Below are positions 27,031 to 37,516 of a stretch of DNA of 64,000 nucleotides, piece by piece. The notes under the pieces are model-generated. The model made no database searches and was not told the origin of the DNA. It saw nothing but the letters and a program-made list of their open reading frames with translations. Every line of letters begins with the position of its first letter. The first letter of the stretch is position 1. Source of the DNA: Spirodela intermedia. Taxonomy: Eukaryota; Streptophyta; Magnoliopsida; Alismatales; Araceae. Location: NCBI GenBank assembly GCA_902729315.2, contig LR746266.1:1678259-1742258 (forward strand), in the 5' to 3' direction. The translations under genes were made by a program, and so were the position numbers.

Positions 27031-27744
27031 GGTCTAAATATGACAATAGTGTAGGATGATGAACGAGTTTTCGACGTGGGTTTATTCAAGCTATTGTGAT
27101 GCGAAACGCACCCTCATGGTCTGCAATCATAAACGAGGGACATACGTTTCAAGCATTAAAAAGTTCTCATCCAATAGAATTACTATGTGAAAGTTCTATA
27201 TGGTTCCCGTGAGGAGCTGATGACACTGAATCAGCAGAACCTGATGACAGGCCATGGTAGCCATTCCTCTTTGCGGTGAATCAATGAAAGAAAAAACTAT
27301 GCTTAGATAGCCCCAGTAGAAAATCGGGCGGGGTTGTTGGGGGTTGGGGCGTCGAAGGTCGTTGGAGCTAGCCATTGACCCATAAGCTGATATTATTATG
27401 AAAGGAGTGCTGAAGACGAACCACGTGTGAAGAGAAAGGTGGATGGGACTGTTCGGAGATAGAAATATGAATTGCCTGACAAAGCTAACGAATGGCTGGG
27501 CCGTTGTCATGGGTGCCACGCAGGGCGGTTGTTTTCTATTCTGTCGTTTTTTCCGTTCATCTAAGTTGAAATGCCTGAGTAGAGAGAGCCGTCAGGATCC
27601 CGGGGAAGCGGTCTCCGCCACACTCGCTCTGGATGAAATGCCTGGTTGAATGACCTTTTCTTTCGCCGAGATCTTCCAAGATTAAACCCGAAGGAAGCAA
27701 GACGAGAGGGCGGGCAGAGAACTGGTCACCGTTCAAAACTAATA

Positions 27745-27760
27745 AGCGAGCGAGCGAGCG

Positions 27761-27831
<71 letters not shown>
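27745..27831. repeat. (GCGA)n-(GA)n microsatellite upstream of BAHD1
   Basis: Five GCGA units then about 33 GA units, roughly 840 bp before the BAHD1 start. Confidence 0.95.
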
Positions 27832-27834
<3 letters not shown>

Positions 27835-28599
27835 CCTTCGGGCTTAGATGAGATCAAATCAAATCTTCAGAAGATTCGTTGTGTAGGTGTAGGTGTAGGT
27901 GAATGACTTGTTTCCGTTGCGTTCACCAAAATCTTACCAGTACTTGAGCATTCAGAATAAGAATAATGGCTCTAACTTCTGATCGACGCCCTCTTGACTG
28001 AACAAAATGCATTTAAATAATTGTGCGAATTAAAATATTATTTCTGAGGATGAAAAATTAGCATAGATTTGGGCTACGATCGGCGTTGTGACCGCGGCTT
28101 GGTTATGAGGTTTACTCTCTGTTTCCTCCTGCTCGACTGACTCCTTTAGTTTCTTGCATCTTCGTCTGGCTAGGTATCTCTTAAAGCAAGGCTGAATTAA
28201 TCACTAAAGCCGCTTACGGATTCGTTTTGTGAGGATTGGTCGTAATCCGAATGGTTCACTAATCGGAAACGACAGAGAAAGGGATCTTCTTTGTTGTACG
28301 TAACTATACGAAGAACAAACGAGATTCTACAAACGATGATTGTCAACCCGTAGAGTTTTTCTTCGGTAGGTGATGCCACATGGCTTGTTTGAGTGTTTTT
28401 CCTGTCCCAGAATGATAAGTTAATTACAGCAGAAAAGGAAAGACAGAGGGACTGGGTCCTACGACCGAGAAAAACCCGGATGTTCACATTTATTGTAAAA
28501 TACCCTCTCTCTATCTCTCTCGGAATGTCACCTAAAAACCCTTGCCTACCTCCCCCGTCCCGACGTCTCAAGATTTCCACCCACTCCCTTCCCTCGGGT

Positions 28600-28605
28600 T
28601 ATAAG
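28600..28605 (+). promoter_or_regulatory. TATA-like element of BAHD1
   Basis: TATAAG, 63 bp before the start codon. The same element stands in the same place before BAHD2 (55,053-55,058). Confidence 0.45.
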
Positions 28606-28630
28606 AGGACCACCTCGTCGGGGAAAGAAG

Positions 28631-28666
28631 ATGAACTGGGCAAGGCGTGAGAGAGCGAGCATCTAA
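28631..28666 (+). CDS. Upstream ORF of BAHD1 (MNWARRERASI)
   Basis: An 11-codon open frame whose TAA ends one base before the BAHD1 ATG. It is kept unchanged before BAHD2. It matters only if transcription begins upstream of 28631; the TATA-like element puts the start very near there. Confidence 0.3.
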   Translation: MNWARRERASI

Positions 28667-28667
28667 A

Positions 28668-30005
28668 ATGGCAGCAGTGGAGGCAGTTCAAGTGACCTGC
28701 GACATCCTTCTCAAGCCCTACTATTCGCCTTCTTCCCCACCCCATGTTCTCCACAACGCTGAGTTCCCCCTTACGCCCTTCGACGTGGCCAACTACAACT
28801 GCCATGTCTGCATCCTCTACGCCTTCCGGCCGCCGATGCCCGATAACGCCGCCCTGCGGGAGGGACTCACACGAGCCCTCGCTTACTTCCCTCACCTTGC
28901 CGGAAGGTTCCACCCTGACGAGTACGGATATCCGAAAGTCGTTCTAAACGACGCCGGCATCCGCCTCAAGGAGGCCATCGCGCCGTCCACCCTGGAGGAA
29001 CACCTCCCCTTCGACCCCTCCGCGGGCTTTTTAACGTTGCATCCACACCCAGCTGAGGGGTTGGAGGTGCTCCTCCAGGTTCAGCTCACCCGCTTCTCCT
29101 GCGGCGGTCTCACTCTGGGCCTCACCTCCCACCACCGCATAGGCGACGGCTCCTCCATTTGCCATTTCTTGTTCACCTGGGCCAAACTGGTACAGGGCCG
29201 TGACGTCGGGACTCTTCCTTTCTTCGGATGGAGCTCCGTCTGTGCTCCTAGGAACCCGGCTAGGGTGGAGTTTGACCACCTCGGCACGGAGTTCAGGCGC
29301 AAGAGTGGAGCCACCCGGCCTGGGGGGGATGTCGGAGTCAACCTGTCCAAGATGTGTAACCAGTCCTTCCACTTCTCCAAGGAGTTCATCGGCAAGCTCA
29401 AGGACATGGTCAATGGTGGCGACCCCAGCCGTCGAGTGAGCACGTTCTTGAGCGTCCTCACCCACATGTGGAAGAAGACGACCTTTGCGCGCAGGCTTCC
29501 TGACGACGAGATGACCCAGGTCAGACTTGTTGTCAACGGCCGGCAGAGGATTAGGCCCTTCGTGCCGCCGGAGTACTTCGGCAACCTTGTGCTCTGGGCC
29601 TATCCAAAACTCACGGCCGGAGAGGTACTCCGGGCGAGCTACTCCCACGTGGCACAGGTGATCCGCGAGGCAGTGAACAAGGTGGACGACAGCTACTTCA
29701 AGTCGTTCATCGACTTCGGGGAGCAACTTAAAGGGGAGGGAGGCGCAGAGATTGCCGCGACCATGCCTGTGGTGGGTGACTTTCTAAACCCCGGCATCGA
29801 GTTCAATAGCTGGTTGAGCCTCCAATTCCATGAGTTGGATTTCGGCGGCGGACTCCCAGCCGCCTTTTTCCCGCCAGGGCTCCCGGTGGAGGGGCTAATG
29901 ATCCTTGTTCCATCATGCGGAGAAGGCGGCGGCGTTGACGTGTATCTCGCTCTGGAGAAGAGCCATGCAGCCATCATGAGCCAGGTCGTCCATTCCCTCG
30001 TCTAA
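28668..30005 (+). CDS. BAHD acyltransferase 1, agmatine/tryptamine hydroxycinnamoyltransferase-like
   Basis: Intronless, 445 residues, a usual BAHD length. Transfers an acyl group from a CoA thioester to an amine or alcohol; the N-terminal pattern NAEFPLTPFD...ILYAFRPPMPDN and FFGWSSVCAPRNPARVEF resemble the clade that makes hydroxycinnamic acid amides of agmatine, tyramine or tryptamine. Substrate is inference. The catalytic HxxxD is present (H156-R-I-G-D160). The second family motif, usually DFGWG, reads DFGGG (391-395). Start chosen at ATG 28668 in AAAATGGCA; a GTG-initiated extension upstream is not needed. Cytosolic by family, with no signal peptide. It differs from BAHD2 at 11 residues, including S154/A and G159/C around the catalytic motif. 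High GC contrasts with AT-rich flanks. Confidence 0.93.
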   Translation: MAAVEAVQVTCDILLKPYYSPSSPPHVLHNAEFPLTPFDVANYNCHVCILYAFRPPMPDNAALREGLTRALAYFPHLAGRFHPDEYGYPKVVLNDAGIRLKEAIAPSTLEEHLPFDPSAGFLTLHPHPAEGLEVLLQVQLTRFSCGGLTLGLTSHHRIGDGSSICHFLFTWAKLVQGRDVGTLPFFGWSSVCAPRNPARVEFDHLGTEFRRKSGATRPGGDVGVNLSKMCNQSFHFSKEFIGKLKDMVNGGDPSRRVSTFLSVLTHMWKKTTFARRLPDDEMTQVRLVVNGRQRIRPFVPPEYFGNLVLWAYPKLTAGEVLRASYSHVAQVIREAVNKVDDSYFKSFIDFGEQLKGEGGAEIAATMPVVGDFLNPGIEFNSWLSLQFHELDFGGGLPAAFFPPGLPVEGLMILVPSCGEGGGVDVYLALEKSHAAIMSQVVHSLV

Positions 30006-33000
30006 TCTCAAGAAAATTCTGTTTCCCTTCTGGTGTGATGATAGTCTGTGTTGTGGATCTTTGCCGAGGGTTTGTATCTGATGTTACTGAAAGAGTAGTG
30101 GATGATTATCTTGACTAGCTACTACATCTCGCTTCCTGATGATTGAACGCATGTTTCAAACTATTTGTCTCTATTATAATATGGTAATTTCATGAAATAA
30201 GTAATTTAGATGTGTGGGAGACTGATGAATCTAGGTGCATACATAGTGTGCACACGTCTATGAGAGAGAGAGAAGGGGAACGATCGAGAGAGATGAAGAG
30301 GTACTGACTAGTTTGTAGGTGCCGATGGACTTTGTTGGCAAAATTGATTATCTCTAACTGAAAGGACCAAGGTGGGAATTCACTTTCAGCTCCTCGTGAT
30401 GCAAACTTTTGGGTACCAAACAAATTCACATGGCCTTGAGGTCTTTAATCCTCAAATTCACTTCTGGTCTCTGAACAAGATACTCATCACATATTGACAT
30501 TCATATAACAAAAGATTTAACGTTGATTCTGATATGGATTTTTAATTTATTGGTGGAGCTTCCAAGGGCTGCTCACCTGCCAACAGATTGAGTAGGTGTA
30601 GACATTTGGAGTGCTGAAGGTTCTAAGGTGGTATTGTTGGAGTCATAGAATGACCTCCTGTTGGGCCCTATTGGATTACAAAGGGCTATTCAACGAGTAC
30701 ATGAATCCTAGTAGGCTCTAAATGGACTTTCGTACTTTGACCCTAACCTTGTGTTGAGAGGGAGCACAGCCATCTCAATATGTTAGGACACACAAAGGCA
30801 TGTCGCTGCTAGAAGGCTTTGAAATATCATCTCCTAAACGAAGTATGATTTGTGTATGACTATTGGCATAGAAGGTTTCTCCAGACCATGTAAATTAGCA
30901 CGTCATTTTTTCTTGTCATTCTCTCCCTCTCCCTCTCCTGTGTTCCATTTTGCATCAGACTTTCACTATACAAGAAGGGGGAAATGAGGATGTTCCAATC
31001 CCCAGCAAGTATAAAATCACAGTATGATTGCTAATGGAAAGAAGTGATAGAGAGTTATGACTTAGCAGATAGGACACTACTCAGCTATTAATCAATGGGC
31101 TTTCCTCTTGGCACAGATGTCGTACTTGTTTATGAAGGTCCTATGGGAAAACAACAGGTTATGTGGAAGGAATTTTAATTCGATTGCTCTTGGTTGGTTC
31201 ATCTAAATCTGTCTAATATATCTTACAGATGGCTGTCCGCCCTCTCTCTCACATGGAAGAATAGAGAGAGATATAGTAAGATACTCAATTAGAAGGTCAA
31301 CACACAACTCAAAATGGATAAGAAAACGAGAAATGGGTGGAGGGGGAATGGATAGAAAGTGTGGCAGACATAGAGATGGAGAATGAGAGAGAGAGGAAGA
31401 GAAAAGAGAGGGACTGGTGGAGAGACAGAATATGTGATCGTGTCCATAAAACCTCATTTGGAAAGTAAATTATTCATTGCGATTACATTCATCAAGACTT
31501 GGTCTCTCCTGAAGAGTTTCTACTCACCTTGGAAAAGTATCTTACTCATGTGAAGAACATAAGGTTCACTTGATTAGTTGATCGAGATATGTATGTCATG
31601 AATTTCCCCCTTCCCCTATTTTCTTTACGAACTAGTATGGGGTACAAAACTAGTTCGGTCCCCTTTGCAGTAGGGATATTAATTTGGGCCTCAGATAAAG
31701 AAGAAAAATCATGAGAGAGAAGTTAGAGAAGATGAAAGTCCTTTCACTTTGATCCTAAATAGGATTCTACTGTCTCCCCCATTTAATGGCTTTTGTTGGA
31801 GCTATTTTCGTGTCTATTTATTTCTGCACTTGTTTTTAATTAACAATAAAGCTTATCCTTTCTTGTTTGGTGGTTGGGAGAAGTTGTATTGACCTCTGCA
31901 TATTGTTGAGTTATGGATTAACTAATTATGACTTATTAATGACTTTTTAGACATTATTATGAAATTGATAATATGAGATGTAAAATTTAATTAAAGATTG
32001 ATGTAGTAGATATGATTAAAGAGTATAGATCATTTCAGAAAATAATTTATGTCCAGATCATAGGAAATATCTCATGTTATTGAAAATTCTCATCAGGGAT
32101 ATATTTGTTATACTTAGTAGGCATTTAAGTACAATAAAACATTTTTGTGAAGTAAATATATTATAATTCTATGTATCAGTCTTAGTATTTGAATTTTCTA
32201 TCTCGAATGGCTTCACCTTCTAAGCATAAGAGTAGTCAATATGCAATGTTCTCTTGATCTAACAGATGTCAAATTTCATATTTAGAATTTAAAACATGAA
32301 TATTTAGCTTTAAATTTTTGGTGAATTCAGGTCGATCATTAGTGATGATTCTTGAATTCTTTAATGTCAAATTTCACTCCCAAATATTTATTGAATGAAC
32401 AACTGTTATACAACTCTGAAAAAATTAATTGTTCCTAATTTCCATTCTTTTCTGCTACATCTTTAGCAGCAAGAAATGAACAATGATGAAGTGTAGTGAG
32501 AAAAGAGAAAAAAAAGGAAGATGGAATAAACAACATTAACATGAATTTGGCACTCAAAATAGAGTTGAGACTAGAAACATCATTCAAGGTGCAAGAAAAT
32601 AAACTCACATATGAAACGGAAATAAAAAAAGTAAGGGCTTGTCACCGAATGACAAAGAAAACAATTCATAAAGAGAACTAGGCAATAATCTAGCAATAAA
32701 AGGATAAGCCAGGAGAAAAAAAGTAATTCAATCCTGCTGTGTGCCTCTCATCCAGATGACAGGTCCTATGAAAGGATGGGCATTTCTCAAGCATACCATT
32801 CTTGAGAAACGCCCATTTAATGATTTAACTTACACTAACATGAATGTCTAAGGTAGGAATATTTGAATTGACATGGAAGTGTAGAAAAATAAAGAGTAGG
32901 AGAAATATAATTTCTCCATGAATTATTCGAATTTGCAGAGGAAGATGTGGCCTGATAATGGGTTAATTATATCAGCGCTAATAGCAGGCCAATCATGAGC

Positions 33001-33167
33001 GCGTGGGGAGGGAGGGGGGGGGAGGGGGTAGTAGAGAAGAGAGAGAGAAGAGAAGGGGTCAGACACCAACGGGAGCTACAGCAGTGGCAGGCCTCCCTCT
33101 GCGTGACATGTGAGGTGGTGGTGGCGGCGACGAACGAGCTCTCTTCTGGGTGGAAGACAGAGCTCGG
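30006..33167. other. BAHD1 downstream flank
   Basis: AT-rich sequence shared with X' (56,459-60,340). No intact gene recognised. A 745-bp segment present in X' is missing at 30,150. The end of the interval contains a G-run tract. Confidence 0.7.
33004..33028 (+). other. G-run tract, possible G-quadruplex (X)
   Basis: Four G runs (4, 3, 9 and 5) separated by single A, 140 bp before the start of U1. The copy at 60177-60201 is two G longer. Confidence 0.6.
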
Positions 33168-33464
33168 CACAGTGACATCCAGAACAAGCTAAGCACGTTG
33201 GCGGAGCCTTCTCTTCCAGCTTTCAGGCTTGTTCTATCCACCGGGTGACAGAGAAGAAAGAGTGAGCAGCAGAGAAGGGGAACTGACGAACTGAATTTAT
33301 TTTGTCCTATTTACATTTCATTTGCATCGTGAGCAGAAAACCTGTGCCTTAAATACCATACACATAACAAGAGAGAAGACTGATCATAATTAGTGAGAAA
33401 AGTGTATCTGTATTTATAATGGCTTGTGACTCTTAATGCATTTGATTATCTTTAAACATTGCCA

Positions 33465-34532
33465 AAGTTTTGACGAGATCTCTTAGATGTTTAAAAGTCA
33501 TATGATCCCATTAGGCTACCAGAGTTTACAGACAACACAAATTCTCTTCAAAGGCCAGATTGTACACTGAAAGATACACTTAAAAATGGAATGATGTGTG
33601 GATTTCCCATAAAAGTTTGGAAAAGTCACCCTCATTTGGAATTGTCAAGAATCAGTCTGATCCTTCTATCCAAACAGGCCGAGAAAAATACGTGCAACAA
33701 AATGGAAGAGGTAACTGGAATCCAATGTAGATACTGACGGCAGGCTCTCTCTACAGTGCTCCATATTTCTAGCATGAACTTGGAAAAACAGTCTTCTTCT
33801 ATTATTAAACTGAAAAAGAATGATATTCTTTACACTCTCCATCCCTTGCATAGTCATGTACGTGGTATTCATCTTATACTATCCACTTGCCAATACATCC
33901 CACAACACGAGATATTTTTCACATCCTGCGGGGAGATTCAAGAGGATTCGGTACAGTCCATAAAAGGCGCCGCTTTAAAATCCACAGTAAGTGAAGCCAA
34001 CAATTGTTGGAGAGGGATATTCGAGACTCCTTCCAACTTAACCATTTGATAGCCCGTTAGTATTAGGGTCTTCGTTTCTAGGCCAATATTTGTTAATTCC
34101 ATAGGACAGAATCAATTTTTAAGTATCTTATTCTTAATACTTACATTTACTTTTACTTTTTGGGTATAACTAACTATATCTTTCATGAGCTGAATTTGAA
34201 AAAATATTGGGAATAAATAATTGCTTTGAAAATAAATGGTTACACCAAACACAGAAAACTGCAGCTGAAGATGCTGATAGAATTAACAGACAAGAACTAT
34301 ACTGCTTTTCTGAGTTATATATCTCTTCGTTTCCTAGTCGCCTAACCCTTCAACCTTCTCGCCACATTGTTTGACTATGTGTTAATTTGTAGATGCATTG
34401 TGGTACTACCAATTAGATAAGAAAGTAGACTCATCACGTAGAAGATCATTTAGCTGGATCCATTAATTTCATGTTTAGGTTGAATGTAAAACATAGGAAA
34501 TGGATGATATTTCATGGGACCTATCATTGCCA
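33465..34532. other. 1,068-bp segment present only in U1
   Basis: Absent from U2, U3 and U4 at the same place. Direct repeats CATTGCCA at 33457-33464 and 34525-34532. No terminal inverted repeats and no recognisable protein, so ancestral sequence lost from the others is preferred over a transposon insertion. Confidence 0.8.
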
Positions 34533-35666
34533 TACATCAGGTTAGATATTTTTGTATATGTTTAGATCGATTTATATTCCTGTAAATGCTACCTATAATT
34601 AGTCCCTGTAATTTTCCCAACAACTTTTGTGTCCAGAAATTTCATACGTGAGGATTTAGTAATCTCGTCACAGCAAAAGGACGAGTACAGTCCTTACTAA
34701 GAAAACGTTTTTATTCTCGTCTCAGAGTCATCTCTTTGGATCTCTCCTCACTCACTCTCCCTGACCATATATATGCATATGATCATCTTCCCAGACTACA
34801 TTGTCTCTTCACTTAAATAACATTAATGGTAGAAATCAACGTTGATGGAGTATTAGGATTATATTTATATTCTTTCGACGGGAATTAACAATCACGTTAA
34901 ACCTTCAACATCAAGAAATTTATAGTGGCAAAAGGCTAATAGGAGAGATGTAAGAGCTTATTAATAATGGATTGAGTTTAATAGATTATAAAATTATTTT
35001 AACGTGAATGACACTAGTTTACCCTAGTTTATAATATTATTTTTCTTCATAGATTTTTCTTCTTTAAAGGTTTGAATGACACTATGTTAACTTAAATTCC
35101 TTATCTTACTTTTATATGGTAATGTTTTTGTGAAGAGATGGATAATGTGTATGGAATATTTTTTCCATTTTAGTAAATATAGATTTCTGGGGAAGTGAAG
35201 TGATTTTTAAACATAGTGCTCTTGTTAAATACTAATATTCTTGCCTTTTCCTTGCAACCGGCAATGCTATTCTTCTTATTATCTTGATACATTGTTATGC
35301 AGGAATAATTGCATACCCACAAAGAAACTAGAGAACATATATATTATGATTCTCTTGAGGCTTCCTAAGATGGATCTGCTTTAAAAATGAATAATTCCCA
35401 GACAGAAAGGAAAACATATCCATCTGAATAAAATCTCTTTAAGAATTGGCCATTAATGTCATCCATCGCCGTTTATTATAAATTCTCCTTTCATGAGATA
35501 TCACTTATAATGAGATATTCCCCCTCCCCCCCACGCACAAAGTAACTTGCATATTTCTCATTGTGATGATGCTGTACTATGTCCATGTAAACAATATGTT
35601 GATGATACATTGTTATTTCTCGTTTAATAACTGTATGGTTCTTACATGTGGTCATCGATTATGTAG

Positions 35667-35754
35667 ATTTTCTCCGTTTGGGCTGAAAGTGATAGAAAGT
35701 ATGGAGGTCTGAGCTTTTCTACCAAGGATATTGGCGAAGTTCTTGCAATCTCAG
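35667..35754 (+). pseudogene. Orphan exon of a ZIFL-type MFS transporter (U1)
   Basis: 88 bases with GTAG acceptor and GGTATAC donor encode [20 protein letters not shown] followed by [10 protein letters not shown], the conserved segment of plant ZINC INDUCED FACILITATOR-LIKE transporters (vacuolar or plasma-membrane MFS carriers linked to Zn, K and auxin). No other ZIFL exon was found within several kb on either side, so this is a captured fragment, open but not a gene. Confidence 0.75.
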
Positions 35755-36754
35755 GTATACTTCCTCCCAGGATAATGTTGGATTTTTCCGCATATTGAGA
35801 AAGCTCAAATCATACGGCTGAAACTGATAACCCATTTCACTGTTAGATTAATATTTTCTTTTAAATTCTGGTAAGAATATGCCTTTCACCTCCTTATGTC
35901 CCTTCATACATTATATCCGTCAATAGGACTACTACAAAGCCATTATGTGGTAACGTTGTGTTTAAATTTGGTGAAAAGCATTGGTGGAAATCAAGAATGT
36001 TCTTTGAATGATCTAGCCATCTCATTTTCTTTGCGATTAGTTCAAGATGTTAACTTGCATATTTGAAGTATGCACGAAGTATTAATTATTAAGCATGTAG
36101 TACTGGGTATGCATTTATATTTTAGTTATCTAGCTAAAGACAAATTGGGTTTCAGTTGACGCTTACTGTGCCATCTACCGTCTTGCTTACTGGTTAAAGC
36201 ACATGACGTTCTCCCTCCTAACTTAGACTATCCTGATGCACACTTAGGATTGAAACTATGGATATACTACATGTCAGTCAGACTCTGTAGCATCGAGTTA
36301 GATATAAGACTCTACCCCAGCTTTATATCATTCGATTATGAGTGTTTGCATTCCCAGTTTATAACGCAAAATTAATGGTCCAAATTAATTTATTTTTTAA
36401 TGTCGACTTTTTCATTAATGATTCACATCCCCTTTTTTTCTCAAACTTTAGTCTTCTTATCCTCCAACAATTTTTGTACTCTCCCTTGATAGACTACTAA
36501 GTCCAGTTGTTTCAACTCGAATTTTCAATTTCATATTTAATTTTTGGGTTCTATCTTACTACTGGTTCTTGAAATTCCACTCCTACATAGTTTTCCCTTT
36601 TCTGGAAAGTTATCTAGCGTTGAACTATTCATGGTTGTTAATTTTGCATCTTTGTTGACAAATATTTTGGCTGTGAGTTCAGCTCAACTTGGGTTAGTAT
36701 CTCTTTTCTAGTCCAATACGTAATCATCACTTTTTATTTGTACATAAAATACTT

Positions 36755-37516
36755 CTCCTCCAGGTTCAGCTCTCCAGCTTCTCCTGCGGCGGTCTCACCT
36801 TGGGTATCACCGTCGACCATTTTCTCCTCACTTTGGCGAAACTGGTACAGGGCCACGATGTGGGCACTATGCTTTTCTTCGGCTGGAGCTCCGTCTGTGC
36901 TCCTAGGATCCCTGCTAGGGTGAAGTTTGACCACCTCGGAGTCGAGTTCAGGCCTTGGAGGAACGTCGGAATTAATATGTCTAAGATGTGTAACCAGTCC
37001 TTTCACTTCTCTAATGAATTCATTGGCAAGCTCAAGGCCATTGTCAACGGCGGCAAGTGACAATGTTCTTCAGTGTCCTCATGCATATATGGAAGAAGGT
37101 GGCCTTTGTCCACAGGCTTCCTGACAATGAGATGACCCAGGTCAGACTTAGTGTAAACAGCCGACAGAGAATTCAGCCCCCCGTGCCGTTGGAGTACTAT
37201 GGCGAACTTCTCCTCTGGGCCTATCCCAAACTCACAGTCGGAGAGATACTCCGCTTAGGCTACTTCCACATGGCACCGGTGATCCGTGGGGCCATCGAAA
37301 AGGTGGATAACGGCTACTGAAGGTCGTTCATGGACTTCGGTGAGCCACGAGATCAGTAGCTGGTTGAGCCTCCAGTTCCACCAGAAACCTTCTTGACCCC
37401 AGGGCTCTCGGTGGAGGGGTTAATGATGCTTGTTCCATCATGGGGAGAAGGCGGTGGCGTTGAGTTACATCTCTGTCTTGTGAAGAGCCAGGCAGCCACC
37501 ATGAGGAACGTCATGC
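36755..37516 (+). pseudogene. BAHD acyltransferase 3' pseudogene (U1)
   Basis: Homologous to the second half of BAHD1/2, starting at LLQ|VQL, the place where many BAHD genes carry their single conserved intron. Lesions: about 30 bases including the HxxxD catalytic motif are deleted (GITVDHFLLTLAK against GLTSHHRIGDGSS...AK); a small deletion shifts the frame and gives a stop at 37058-37060; a TGA stands at 37318-37320; a larger deletion removes the segment before SWLSLQFHE; the C-terminal codons run on into copia sequence. It cannot make an active enzyme. Confidence 0.9.

Larger units (their letters stand above)
25216..33167. repeat. Segmental duplication block X (with BAHD1)
   Basis: About 7.95 kb that reappears at 51,650-60,340 with only scattered differences and a few indels. 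It begins inside the downstream flank of copy A, carries BAHD1, and ends where repeat unit U1 begins. Confidence 0.9.

Noticed and set aside
29031-29726. 231-codon open frame antisense to BAHD1 (and its copy 55484-56179)
   Set aside because: GC-rich codon-position shadow of the real gene; no recognisable domain, and its conservation follows from the duplication.
33457-34532. 1,068-bp U1 segment as a hAT transposon with 8-bp target duplication CATTGCCA
   Set aside because: The ends show no terminal inverted repeats and no transposase-like sequence, and a second indel with a 4-bp repeat suggests microhomology deletion instead.
36734-37063. 109-codon minus-strand frame repeated in all U units
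   Set aside because: Antisense of the BAHD pseudogene; repeats only because the unit repeats.
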